The notes under the pieces were generated by a model. It saw only the letters and a list, made by a program, of their open reading frames with translations. It ran no database searches and was not told the origin of the DNA. The position numbers were made by a program, and so were the translations under genes. Shown piece by piece: positions 43,195 through 54,750 of a DNA stretch of 64,000 nucleotides. The DNA comes from Metopolophium dirhodum (Eukaryota; Arthropoda; Insecta; Hemiptera; Aphididae): assembly GCF_019925205.1 (NCBI RefSeq), contig NC_083566.1:32612001-32676000 (forward strand). Reading direction: 5' to 3'. Each line of letters opens with the position of its first letter. The first letter of the stretch is position 1.

Positions 43195-43333
43195 GTACGA
43201 CCAGCGAAAAATGAGCCGCGATTGTAGCGCCCCGGGTGGCGTCTTTTAGGTAGGGCTATAGTTTTTAGATAGCCCTACTGGAAAAAAGCCACTCGGGGCG
43301 CTACAATCGCGGCTCATTTTTCGATGGCCGTAC
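43195..43333. mobile_element. Short hairpin MITE (139 bp)
   Basis: The arms are nearly perfect inverted repeats. The outer ends are GTACGACCAGCGAAAAATGAG-type on the left and the complement of GTACGGCCATCGAAAAATG on the right. They continue through GCCGCGATTGTAGCGCCCCG and its exact complement, then TAGGGCTAT / ATAGCCCTA around a short loop. It is GC-rich inside AT-rich DNA and, if transcribed, would form a very stable hairpin. No coding capacity. Confidence 0.88.
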
Positions 43334-43545
43334 TATAGTAAATATTATATGTATAATAATGCATATAATATATATATATAAGCCTATTATGTAACCAAAT
43401 AAAATATTTAAACTTTATAGGAAATCAGCTTATTAGCATACATAATATGTGTAATACCTACTTACTTACTAAGTAGAATAACAGCGGATAAGTAAGTAAT
43501 AATACGATAATATTTAAGAGGGTGCTACACCCGCATGCGTTCACT

Positions 43546-43660
43546 CTGTCTTATGAACGCATAACATAGCAAATTGTACGCTCAGCAGATCACGTTTAGC
43601 TCTGTTAGTTTAAACATTAGAGTGAATTTGACCTGTTATAGAATTTAAAGGTAAGATTGT
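43546..43660 (+). repeat. Solo arm of the 60.7 kb TIR family
   Basis: Shares TAACATAGCAAAT, ACGCTCAG, AGATCACGTTTAG and TTAGTTTAAA with the left arm of the element at 60715-61068. No second arm is seen nearby. Confidence 0.65.
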
Positions 43661-43849
43661 TATCTAGTGAACCTCAAATGTATAGGTCGGTATAACAATA
43701 TTATGAGGGACAGGTCACCTAAAATTATTTGAGCAACACCGATTTTGTTATGATACACGCCACTGGTGAACTGCTCCTATATCTTGAGTTAGTTCTTGTT
43801 TGCGTGAGCGTTGGCGGTTTGTATGACATAAAATCACTTACATGCGCTA

Positions 43850-44040
43850 AATGGTGTTCCACAAGGTAGTAATTTAGGCATCTTACTATTTAATATTTGT
43901 ATAAATACCATGTAATCTGTTGTTCCCCGTGCCGTGTTCTCCTTTTGCTCGATGGCTCTGAGATTTTTCATGTGCCATTATCACAATATAGTCATAACGA
44001 TTGTCAAGTACACCAAAACTCTGAACTCTGAAGTAATGTT
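43850..44040 (+). pseudogene. LINE reverse transcriptase fragment
   Basis: From 43850 a frame reads NGVPQGSNLGILLFNICINT, which matches the reverse transcriptase block normally written GVPQGS.LGP.LF..YIND. About 45 bases on, another frame reads CRVLLLLDGSEIFHV, where the catalytic FADD (YXDD) block is expected; here it is LLDG, so the active-site aspartates are lost. Frameshifts separate the two blocks. Sequence to about 44460 may be the 3' part of the same copy, including a perfect hairpin at 44251-44277. Confidence 0.75.
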
Positions 44041-44250
44041 ATTGTAATGATAGCCACTCTTTATAACTAAAATGGCTAACAAGAGTGTCATCATCATATT
44101 TCTTAATGTATATAATATTATATAATTTTGATATACAGTCACATAGATGTTTATATTATAATATAGACAACTCACATCTGTGGTTATATGTTGTTATGTC
44201 CTTACCTAAATATTAAACTGTTCGATCAGCTAGGACGACACCCATCAACT

Positions 44251-44277
44251 AGAGAGCCTTTATTATAAAGGCTCTCT
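44251..44277 (+). repeat. Perfect hairpin in a LINE 3' region
   Basis: Twelve-base arms (AGAGAGCCTTTA and its complement) enclose a 3-base loop. It lies about 200 bases downstream of the reverse transcriptase fragment, so it could be the 3' stem-loop that some LINEs use for reverse transcriptase recognition; that role is inference. Confidence 0.7.
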
Positions 44278-45162
44278 ACCACCAACCATCGGCCCGATCT
44301 GGGTCACAGCACTCCCCCGGCGTATGCTCATTGCCCACGGCCATGCCTTATGCCATGCTATCGCTATGTAATATAATATATGTATCGAGTACAATATTGT
44401 GTGTCTTTAAATAATAAATGTATTCTTTAATTCAATGTTTTCGGCCCTATATTGACTATATTTGTAGAAAAAACGTTACGTGTTCTGAGTTTTATTGGAT
44501 TAAAGTAAAAAGTGGTTTTAAGTGGTTTAATGGTTTCAACAAACTTAGATTTACCTAATCACCTGGTTGCCATATTATGCTCTATAATGCCTTGGTTCGA
44601 ACGGTTCTTGATATGGTGCTGTTTTTTGGTCACCATATACCGCCATCGATATACGGTGGATCCGTGGATCAGTCGGGTCCAAAACCGTTCCTAACGTTAC
44701 CTATGCTGATCACTGCCTAAAAGTAAATCAGATTCTTAAACTTGCTTCTCTAGATAATAGCATTGATAGTCATTAGAAAATTGGAAATAGGTTCATTCTA
44801 GGATTGATGGATCGTGAAGTTTATGTTTCGAGAATATTTGAACTGGAGTTCCAACAGTTCCTTCCAATGCCAGGTTTCAGAGCTTATTTTATCCCCCAAG
44901 TTCCAATACTAACTTTTCTATGAATATTCCACAGTAAAAAATTATTCGTAACAACAATAATATGCTATATGAATTATGATATATTACTTCCTTACAAGGC
45001 CACACATTCTATTATATTTTATATTACTTATTAGTTATTAGTAAGTAGGTATTAATATAATATATAATTCACTTGTATAGTGATTATTAAGTAAGTACTC
45101 ATTTATTAATTTATTAGTAAAAACTAAACACTCACTATCTCGAATAATAAAAAATAATACAA

Positions 45163-46632
45163 AAAAAGGTGGGTAAGTGGATGCCGCTCTGCTGTACAGT
45201 AAGTTACAATTGGGCCACTGTAATGGATGGTGTTAAATTTGAATTCAATGATATAATATCATTATACGAGAAAAACGATTCTGAGCGAAAATGGTCAGTC
45301 AGCCTATGATATTACCAAGTATATTTGATGATATTATTGTGAATAAAGTAATTTAAATATAACCTATTTACGTGGAACCTTGTTTTACATTTTCAATCTT
45401 TAGCTATAAAATTTGAACATTTTATAAATTTTCAACTACAAAATAATTATTAAATTTTAAATTTGATACATTTTGTCAAAATTCGAACTTTTAAATTTAT
45501 AAAAAAAAATTGTGCCTATGTATTTTTAATATTTTTCAACTGCTATTGTAAAAATATATCAGGAGTCTGGCATTAAATTTTCACGCCTTTTTACCCAACA
45601 AATAAAATGTTATTGATATTTACCTATAAATATTTTTTCCTAAAAAAAAAACAAAAAAAATTGAAAACTGACAATATCCATAAGCAGCTCAAAAAAAAGT
45701 CAAAATATTTTTAAAATTTTATGGTGTATAGCAAATGAAAATATAAACATTCAGTAAAATGTTCATGTATCTACAGTTATTCGTTTTTGAATAACAATAA
45801 AATAACAAAACCGCTACATGATAAATCGAGTGAATATCCAATATTGTGAAAATATGAACTTCAAACGCTCGTAAAAATATAATTTTACTTTCTTATACAC
45901 ATTTTTTTTTTTGATAAAGGTAGATAATCTTATAAGAAATGTTGTATTATATTTTAAAACCTTAGATTTAAAAAAAAAAAATTTTATGAATTCTTATCTC
46001 AAAATAATTTGGTAATTTTCGTGATTTTTCCATATTTTGTCAATTTTTGAACTTTAAATGGTTATGAAAAAAAACTGTGACTAAGGATTTTTAATATTTT
46101 TCAAATGTCATTGTAACAATATAGTAGGAGCTTTGTATTAAATTTTCAAACTTTTTTACCTAGCAAATAATATTTTATTGACATCCTTAGAAAAAAATAC
46201 TAATAAAATTAGAAACTGAAAATGTTCCTAATTAGTTCAAAACAAATCAAAATATTTTGAACATTTTATCGTGTATAGAAAATGCTAATATAAATGACCA
46301 GTGAAAATTTCATGTGTATAGGTTCATTTGGTTTAGAGTTACACCAAAAACCAAAATCGATTTTGTGGAAAACCAATTTTGCGTAAAAATTCCCGTTTTT
46401 CCTTAATTTTTATGTTGTTTTTCCTGGCGCTTTTGAAAACTATTGGAAATTTTAAATTTTGACCTCCTCAATGCACCAACGATTTCACTTTCCCATCAAA
46501 CAAGATACTGAAGTTGAAAATCCAATCATTATTTCGACTACATATCGTGTACACAGACACAAAAATAAAAAAAAAAACACACATCGTTGTAAAATCAATA
46601 CATTCATCGTTCCACTCAGAATCTAAAATATT
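45163..46632 (+). repeat. Tandem-monomer repeat family, longest copy
   Basis: This copy starts AAAAAGGTGGGTAAGTGG and ends near CACTCAGAATCTAAAAT. Two related monomers of about 545 bases can be seen: the block GTGTATAG.AAATG..AATATAAA occurs near 45725 and 46270, and a block around GAACTTTAAATGGTTATG near 46050 matches one near 45485. The family also occurs at 2461-3324 (minus), 34391-35350 (minus, diverged) and 50795-51945 (plus). No open frame of interest is present. Confidence 0.8.
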
Positions 46633-47535
46633 TTCAAACACGTAACTATGTTTAAGAGATTTAAAATAATCAATCTGGGGTTTAGTTTTTAACACTAAAA
46701 AATGGTAATTACTTATTTTTTATCAATATACGATATGAATCATATTATGATACTTGTATAATTTAATAAAATTGTGTACAACTATAAAACGATATCAAAA
46801 AAAAATTTAATTGTAAGTGGTCTAGGAGCACCCATATGTAAATGTATTTTTAGAAACAATAAAATATAATAAACCATAAAATTATGTTGTATTTTTTGTC
46901 CATTTCGAGTAACGAACAGAATAATTAAATACAATTCAATAACAACCATAGATAATTAGGTAAATTATTCTGATTCTGAATCATTCTAAATCTTTAGATT
47001 TCTGAAAAAAAAACTATATAGTAGTATAAACATTTTGTTTCTGTTGTGTGCTCCCAAATAAGCTCCCTTTAAAAATATTGTTTTATACATGACAATATTT
47101 GTATTAATATAACGTCATTATTTGTCATGGTTTTATAACATATCTGTGGTGCCTGTAATTATACATAGATAATAATATATATTTATATTCTTATATTATC
47201 TATCGTATGATATGATCTAAGATTACAATATAGTATAAAATTATTGTTGTGGTAACACTGCAGAGTACTGCTGCTGCTGTAGTGATAGTATTCAGGCAGT
47301 GATATGGACTTTTTGTATAATATGTCATTTTTTCCAGTTTTTTTCTCCAGCCCATATACATTATGATATAGAGTAATTCGTCGTGGTTGTATCATGTCCA
47401 GACCCTAGAGCCAGAGTTCAACGTGATTCAACCAACTTCGAATATATTATATTATAACCATCGTGGTATAATTATTAGAAGATAATATCTGTTATTATAC
47501 AATTTCTTAATACTGTTCGATTAAACATTTTTGCC

Positions 47536-48267
47536 ATGGAACACAATGGCAAGTATAAAGGTCCGGCCCAGGAAAACAATAGTGAGATTATGATTAATGA
47601 TCGAGACACTCAGTTATGCATAATCAAGAAGCCAAGTAATGGCCCAAAGGATTCCAAACCAGACAACGGTAGTGATAGCATTTTTCCATTGTCTAGTAAT
47701 GTAATTAAGCACTCAGTTAATAAAAATGATGATAGCTCAAATACAAATAGTGGTAAGAGGAACATCAATGACAGCGATGTACCAACAACCGTTACTGAAA
47801 ATGATGAAATCGCAAACGCTAGGAAAGTAGCAGCGTTTGTCAGGAAAGTATTGCACAGTGAAGTACCAGATGAGAAGATGGAATGGCCATTATGTTTATT
47901 GGTAAGAATTTATTTCATTAACATATATTTGTGGGGAAGATGTAATTGATTTATTGATGTTTGATTCTAGATTGAATCCAATCGGTCAGTCAAAATTTCT
48001 CCACAAGAGCTTCAAAGCATGATCTTAAATAAAGCTGCTGAAGTCATGGCCACACATGGCAAATCACATATTGCAAATCAAATGATTAATATATCAGTTT
48101 GTAAAGAACAACAACGCTCATATTATAAAAAATACAAACAATTATTAAACTATATAAATACCGTAAATTCCGAACTGGAACTCTTGAATAGAGTGCCTGA
48201 CAATGAAGTTACTCATGTTAGAACTGTTGGAACAAATGTGAATATGCCCGAAAAAAAACAATTGTAG
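47536..48267 (+). CDS. Unrecognised two-exon gene, 220-residue protein
   Basis: Exon 1 is 47536-47901 (122 codons) and ends at a GTAAGA donor. A 69-base intron closes with TTGATTCTAG, and exon 2 is 47971-48267 (98 codons plus stop). The join is in phase 0, and the frame stays open through both exons. The start has a good context (GCCATGG). Residues 1 to about 90 are rich in Asn, Ser, Asp and Lys and look disordered. From about residue 92 the sequence becomes helical and conserved-looking (ARKVAAFVRKVLHSEVPDEK, EWPLCLLIESNRSVKISPQE), ending in a possible coiled coil with Tyr/Lys/Gln runs (KKYKQLLNYINTVNSELELL). No signal peptide or membrane segment is seen. An AATAAA lies about 120 bases after the stop. 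I do not recognise the family; a nuclear or adaptor protein is possible but unproven. It lies between two copies of the same tandem-monomer repeat family. Confidence 0.8.
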
Positions 48268-49358
48268 TGTTATATATTGTTGTTGTATATTAATTATATT
48301 ATTGTTCTATAACTAAGTTTCATTTTCCTATAAAACAGAAATATAATTCTTCATCATCATTTTTGTGACTAAGTTACCACTTATTAATAAATATTTTTTA
48401 TACTTAGTTATGCATTGTTTTTTAATTCTGATAATTTACCATCAAATAATAAACATTAAAACTGTTTCATTCATAATTTAAAAATATAATTATTATGTAG
48501 AATTTATTGATTTTTAAAAAAAAAGCAGTTAAAAATACAGAAATTGCGTGTTGGGGGCGCTAGTCAATTTAGAATAACCTTTTACAAGCTAGTGCTGTAT
48601 TATTATTTAAAGATAAATTTGAATGCAATGCTAAGTCATCGTCACTGATTCTGATTAGTTGAGTTTACTTAATAATTGTACTGAGACTATTAGTATGGAG
48701 AACATTTTAAATATTATAATATATCAAATTTATGAATTATGTAGTATATTTATGAAGAATTTGATAATACAATATAAGTAAGTAAACTTTACACCTGTTA
48801 CAAATTGTGTATTTCCTAATATGTTTTACGGTTTGTTACCTTTCAATGGCTTTCATTACATTTATTAAATAGAACGCTTAAAGGAATCTCAAGTCCCTTT
48901 TTCAAAAATGTATATTTACTGTTCATGAGAAAAAGGTACATCCCAGGGTTATATTATTACATTGTTGATAATCTTTTAAGGGCACCAATCACAAAACATT
49001 AGTTTTTTTAATTTGATAGAATTGACATGTCTAATTTTAAGACAATTTGTATAAGTTTGACATTTCTACTGACATTATTATGAGAAATTGAAAAGAGACG
49101 CAAGTCATTACTCATTAGGCCAGACTTGCAGTAATTGCCTATGTATTATACTTAACATGTAAAAACAGCTCGCTAGTAGCTTCATACAATAATTTACTTA
49201 CCTTTTAAGTAAATGTTTTGATTTTTTTGTTATATATATGTGATGTTTTTACGCACTAAACACAATAATGGATCCCAAATTAGTCTTAATTCTAAATGTT
49301 CATTTATATTTTTAATTAATTAAGTAATTTAATTTTGTCCGGTACACCACTGTACCCG

Positions 49359-49798
49359 CAGCAGTCAATTATGGCAACACGATATGATGCAAATTTTTTA
49401 ACCACAAATTTTTTTCATTTTGTTATTTTTAGCCAGCGATCCCAAATTCCAATGCCCCTAATCTCTCCCTTCTCAATATTTTAAACCTATGATAACCGTA
49501 AAGAATTAAAAAAATTGTCCGTTGTTTTAAAATAATGGTGCACAACTATTTTGATTTTTAAATTAACCCTCTAAATGTATTTGTTTTAAAGAGGCCACCA
49601 ATTTAATGTGTCCATTTATTGTCAATAACATTTTACAAAACAACCATTTAATTTGGTGTTATATTTGCGGGTACCAGCAGTCAATTATGGCAACACGATA
49701 TGATGCAAATTTTTTAACCACAAATTTTTTTCATTTTGTTATTTTTAGCCAGCGATCCCAAATTCCAATGCCCCTAATCTCTCCCTTCTCAATATTTT
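49359..49798 (+). repeat. A-B-A repeat structure
   Basis: Segment A (124 bases) occurs at 49359-49482 and, without visible difference, at 49675-49798, both in plus orientation. The segment between them, B, is 49478-49666, and it recurs at 54026-54214 with no difference I can see over 189 bases. GTACCCGC just before the first A and GCGGGTAC just before the second A are reverse complements. It resembles a very small terminal-repeat element by layout, but A lacks TG...CA ends. The 67-codon open frame here (49606-49809) is not convincing. Confidence 0.88.
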
Positions 49799-50794
49799 TT
49801 TTAGATTGAATTTTGACCAAATCTCTTTTGAAAGTTCTTACTAAAATAATTTAATATCTAAGAATAATTCAAAGAAAACATTTTGTTTCTGTTGTGTGCT
49901 CCCTTTAAAAATTCATTTTTATTTTTATAATAATATAGCTGAAATGCTAGTTTCTAATTATTTTATTAGGATTAGATGTTAAAAGACAATAAAATATAGG
50001 TATAATGTAAGTATAATTACCTGTTTTTTTTATCTTTAATTAATCAGTATATAATATCCAAATAAAATTACCCTTTGTTATTATGTGATCAAAATATGAA
50101 AGTTGGTAAAACTCACTTAGTAGCCTTTCTCAAAATTGCTATTGGTTAAGACTTAAGAGAACATAAAGTTACAATATTCTGAATAACCATAGGTACTATT
50201 TATTGAGTACAATACTTCATAATATTATTCAGAAAATATACTTTGCTGGCTTAAAATTGAATTAACCCCCCCACCCCCTCTTTGTTGTTTAGACTTAAAA
50301 TCAGTCATTAAGCATTACACAAATTACTGAGATGTTTTCAAGTAGTCCCCACTTTGTGACACAAAAATTGGACGACCTTTGTTATAATATTTGTAATTAG
50401 ATGTATAGTTGTTTAATTCATTGTCTTTTCTTTTACTAAGTTTAAAATTATTATTATACTATGTACATAATATTTTTATTATTTTTTTACTGATTGTTTT
50501 TAAAACTTACCATCTATGAATTAAAATGCAAAGAATAAATAATAATAACTGAATAAAAATTTAGATTTCTTCATGTTTTATATTGACCTCTGAAATTGTA
50601 TCAAAATAGAAGTTTGTTAAAATTGAAATTTAGTTCACTTATTTTTAATGGATGTGCAGGTGGTAATATTTTAAAACTGATTTTAACTTAACCTTATAAT
50701 AACCAAACAAAACATATTCTGAAAAAACTATAGTAGTATCTACAAATTGTTGAACATTGTTGTACTCATTATTTTTATGGAACATGGAACTTGA

Positions 50795-51945
50795 AAAAGG
50801 TGGGTAAGTGGATGTCGCTCTGCTGTACAGTAGGTTACAAGTGGGTCACTGTAATGGATGGTGTTAAATTTGAATTCAATGATATAATATCATTGTATAA
50901 GAAAAACGATTCTGAGGGAAAACGGTCAGTCAGCCTATGATATTACCAAGTATATTTGATGATATTATTGTGAACAAAGTAATTTATATATAACTTATTT
51001 ACGTGGAGCCTTGTTTTAAATTTTCAATCCTTAGCCATAAAAGTTAAACATTTTATACATTTTTAACTACAAAATAATTTATAAATTATAAATTTGATAA
51101 ATGTTGTCAAAATTTGAACTTTAAATGCTTATAAAAAAAGATTGTGACTATGGATTTTTAATTTTTTTCATCTGCCTTTGAAACAATAACCTAGAAGCCT
51201 TCTATTAAATTTTCAAGCTTTTTTAACCAACAAATAAAATTGTATTGATATTTATAGAAAAAATAAAACTAAAAAAAATAGAGACAGACAATGTCAAAAC
51301 AGCTCAAAAAGTGTCAAAATATTTTCAAAATTGTATGGTGTATAGAAAATGCTAATATAAACATTCAGTGAAATTGTCAAGTATCTACAGTCATTCGTTT
51401 TTCAATTACAATAAAATAAGAAAATTGTTACATGAGAAATCAAGTGAATATCAAATGTTGTAAAAATATAAATTTCAGACGCTCATAAAAATTTAATTTA
51501 AGTTTCTTGTAGACATTTTTTTTTTTGATAAAGGTAGACAAACTTATGAGTAATCTTATAGTAAATTTTCAAATCTTAGATTTAAAAAGATAAATTTTTA
51601 TGAATTCTCAACTCAAAATAATTTGCTAATTTTCGTGATTCTTCCGTATTTTGTCAAAATTTGAACTTTAAATGCTTATAAATAAAAACTGTAACTAAGG
51701 ATTTTTAATTTTTTTTCATCTGCCTATGAAACAATAAATTAGGAGCCTTCTATTAAATTTTCAAGCTTTTTTACTCAACAGATAAAATTTTATTGATATT
51801 TATAGAAAAAAAAACTAAAAAAATTGAAAACTGACAATGTCCGTAAACAGCTCAAAGTCAAAATATTTTCAAAATTTTATGGTGTATAGAAAATGCTAAT
51901 ATAAACATTCAGTCAAAATGTCATGTCCCTACAGTGAGAGACACT
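50795..51945 (+). repeat. Tandem-monomer repeat family, second plus-strand copy
   Basis: It begins with the same AAAAAGGTGGGTAAGTGG start as the copy at 45163 and shares the first 500 bases closely. Two monomers are visible: ATGGTGTATAGAAAATGC at about 51337 and 51880, and TCAAAATTTGAACTTTAAAT at about 51109 and 51655, a spacing of about 545 bases. It stops at about 51945, before the terminal segment seen in the other plus-strand copy, so it is truncated. Confidence 0.8.
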
Positions 51946-53311
51946 CATTTAGGTGGCAGGACAAGTATTCTTCATCTGTGTCTAGAATACACTTGTATTT
52001 AACGCTATATATTTCTAGTTCCATGATACTTTTGGGACACTAGTGGCCGGCCACTAAGTGACTTGTCTAAAAAAATCTCTCAAGCTGCACCATATATTAT
52101 TTAAGACTAAGTACATAGAGGATTAACCATAATAGAAATAATACTTTACAAACATAAAACATTCATAATAGTAGATCAATAGCTAATAAATAAAATATCA
52201 CTGTTATTTGAAATTCATACCCAAAATGTTGTTTGACTAACGTAAATTCAGATAAATAACATTTAAACTTTAAAACAAAAGAAGAAAAAATCTATTCCAT
52301 TACAACATAATGAGATATTCATGGAATCGTGTATAAAATTATAGCGAGCACAAAAAATCATGGAGATCATTTGAGACGTATAAACAAATAAACACATTTT
52401 TTATTTTTGTTTTTTTTATTATTATGCATATATTACACATGCTTATCTCTTACCCTAACTGGTTTCAAAACGAAAAAATTTTTATATAATATAGGTACAT
52501 ACAAATTTAAGGAAAACAAGTAAAAAATGAAAGTATTTACTATGAACTTAACGAGGAGTTAATTGTATTACGAACAACTTCCTTTAAAAAAAAAACACTC
52601 ATTTAACTACTTCAAACTTTTAGTTTTAGAAAAACACTCGATAATGTAACTCAATTTTAAGATTATTATATACAAAAATCATGTTTTCTAGGCAGTTATA
52701 AAAAAAGTGCAAAAACTTGAAATATTAATTCCCACAATAATTACACGACTAATAAAAATTAGCATCAGTTTAAATGTACCACAGAAAATTAAAAATACAT
52801 ATAAATATAATAAAATACTGAACACCCCATATAAATCACATGAAATAAATTAATCATTAGAATATTAATATGAAATGATTATGAAAATATAAAATGTTAT
52901 TATAATATATTATCATAATGCAAAAACTAAAAAATTTATCTCTCAGTATTTAAAAATAAATATTAATACTAAACATTAAATCTATATCAAACAAAGGAAA
53001 CAGAAATAATTGTATTTCTGTTTACTGAGAAATGAAAATACAAATTAAAACTAATAGCAACTAGGTTACTGAAATAATATTATTGACCTCATAACCTATA
53101 ACCTAATTAGTACATTTAAGTTAATGTGTACCTATTTATTGTTTAATATTACTTAATCTAGTACTATCTTGGTTATTATGAATGTGGTAGTATCGATCAT
53201 CTTTCAACAGGAGGTTTACTAGAATTAACGTTTTATTAGAATATTGATGTGACGGATAGAAAAATATTATAATTCATTGAAATATTTTTGAACATAATAA
53301 GAATAAATATT
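51946..53311. other. Stretch upstream of the RidA-like exons, no gene seen
   Basis: AT-rich, with no coding signal. The block at 51945-52090 is less AT-rich and has an imperfect inverted repeat (GGACAAGTATTCT / AGAATACACTTGT). The RidA-like promoter presumably lies in the last few hundred bases, but no core promoter motif stands out. Confidence 0.4.
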
Positions 53312-53643
53312 ATGAGTGTAATAAGAAAAATAATAAACTCCCCGTTGGTTCCAAAACTCCCTGGAGCTTACAAGTAAGTATTATTGAACATTTATAACGG
53401 TTAAATTTTTATAAGAAAACATAATTTTTTAATTTACAAAAAAAAAAAAAGAATTAAAATTGCATTTTACTTTTAATCATAGTCAGGCGGTGCAGGCGGG
53501 CAATGTGTTGTATGTTTCTGGTTCTTTAGGCCTAGATGAGAAGACGTTGAAACCGGTCGAGGGTGGAGCAGCGGCTGAGGCTAGGCAATCACTAAAAAAT
53601 ATCCACGCGATACTTAAACATGCTGGCACTTCATTCGATAAAA
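53312..53643 (+). CDS. RidA/UK114 family protein, first two exons only (partial or truncated)
   Basis: Family members (RidA, Rid/YjgF/UK114) deaminate reactive enamine/imine intermediates to ketoacids in the cytosol or mitochondria. Exon 1 (53312-53373) starts at an ATG giving MSVIRKIINSPLVPKLPGAY. The donor is GTAAGT at 53374, a 109-base intron follows, and the acceptor AG is at 53481-53482. Exon 2 (53483-53643) completes the Asn codon and continues QAVQAGNVLYVSGSLGLD, then EGGAAAEARQSL, the N-terminal half of the fold. A donor-like GTAAGG follows at 53644. About 74 codons are present, against roughly 130-140 for the family. The missing half would carry the conserved catalytic Arg and the C-terminal strands. 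I find no such exon before the end of convergent eIF4A at 54751. Either the gene has a very long last intron or it is a truncated duplicate. The retained intron rules out a processed copy. Confidence 0.85.
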
Positions 53644-54025
53644 GTAAGGGTGAATATACAATGATTAATGTGTTATTAACATACAATAAATGCTTCAATA
53701 ACATCACTAAAAATTTGACTTGTTATACCTAAACCTTAGATTAGATAATTATAAATAGACAATGCTATTTTTTATCAATTTCTATTTCTGAAACTTAATG
53801 CAATGTTACTTTAGAGTCTGTTTTATTAATTTAAGTAATTGGTGTTTTAAAAAATGAGTATAACACAATTTAAAAAATAATAGACTTGAACATTCTCTAC
53901 CAGTCATACATTAAATGTAATCTAGGCTTAAGCAAAATGTTGAAAAAGATTGAATTTAATTCCTAAAAGTACAAACAAATTAGAGTTCTATAAATATAAT
54001 TTTAGTTGAATTATCATCTGTTAAA

Positions 54026-54214
54026 ATTTTAAACCTATGATAACCGTAAAGAATTAAAAAAATTGTCCGTTGTTTTAAAATAATGGTGCACAACTATTTT
54101 GATTTTTAAATTAACCCTCTAAATGTATTTGTTTTAAAGAGGCCACCAATTTAATGTGTCCATTTATTGTCAATAACATTTTACAAAACAACCATTTAAT
54201 TTGGTGTTATATTT
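54026..54214 (+). repeat. Second copy of segment B
   Basis: Apparently identical over 189 bases, in the same orientation, to 49478-49666, 4548 bases away. It lies alone here, without either A segment, between the half RidA gene and eIF4A. Confidence 0.92.
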
Positions 54215-54750
54215 TATGGTGACGCCCATAAAAAATGCCACACTACTGCTTACTGATAATTTAACTAACTAAATCAAAATCATTAAGTTTTATTAAAATA
54301 CTTTCCAATATTTTGTAAGTTATTTTTATGTTAATAATAAACACCCGCCACTCTTAAATAAAACTTTAAGAACATATTATGTCCAAAAAGCTGCCAAGAC
54401 AACATACTATTCACAACCGAGAAGGAATCATCAAACGGAAGTACAATGAAGCTATGCAAATTTTATAATAAGTTTTATTTAAAATCAAAACATACCAAGT
54501 ATTAAAATGTGCACTTATCATTTTCGTAAATTGGATAATTGAAATAGTCATGTCACTCAAACACAGTAAAATGAAAAGGAAAAAAAACTGCTTAAGATAA
54601 AATATTGGAGTTTTCAATTAAAAAATTTTTTATGGTTTTTTCTGTTTTTATATAAGTATTTATATATAAAAAAAAAAAGAAAAATTGAATTGTTTTTGAA
54701 CGCTGTATTTCACTTGTTTCAAAGTAACTACTCACAGATACAAAGCATGT

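Noticed and set aside
42212..43765. CAGTGGCG at 42212 and its complement at 43761-43765 as one hAT element
   Set aside because: The flanking 8-mers (TCATAAAC and GTGAACTG) do not match and the ends differ beyond the first bases; they are probably separate solo ends.
49359..49798. Calling the A-B-A unit an LTR (TRIM) element
   Set aside because: A lacks TG...CA ends, no primer-binding site or target duplication is evident, and B occurs alone elsewhere.
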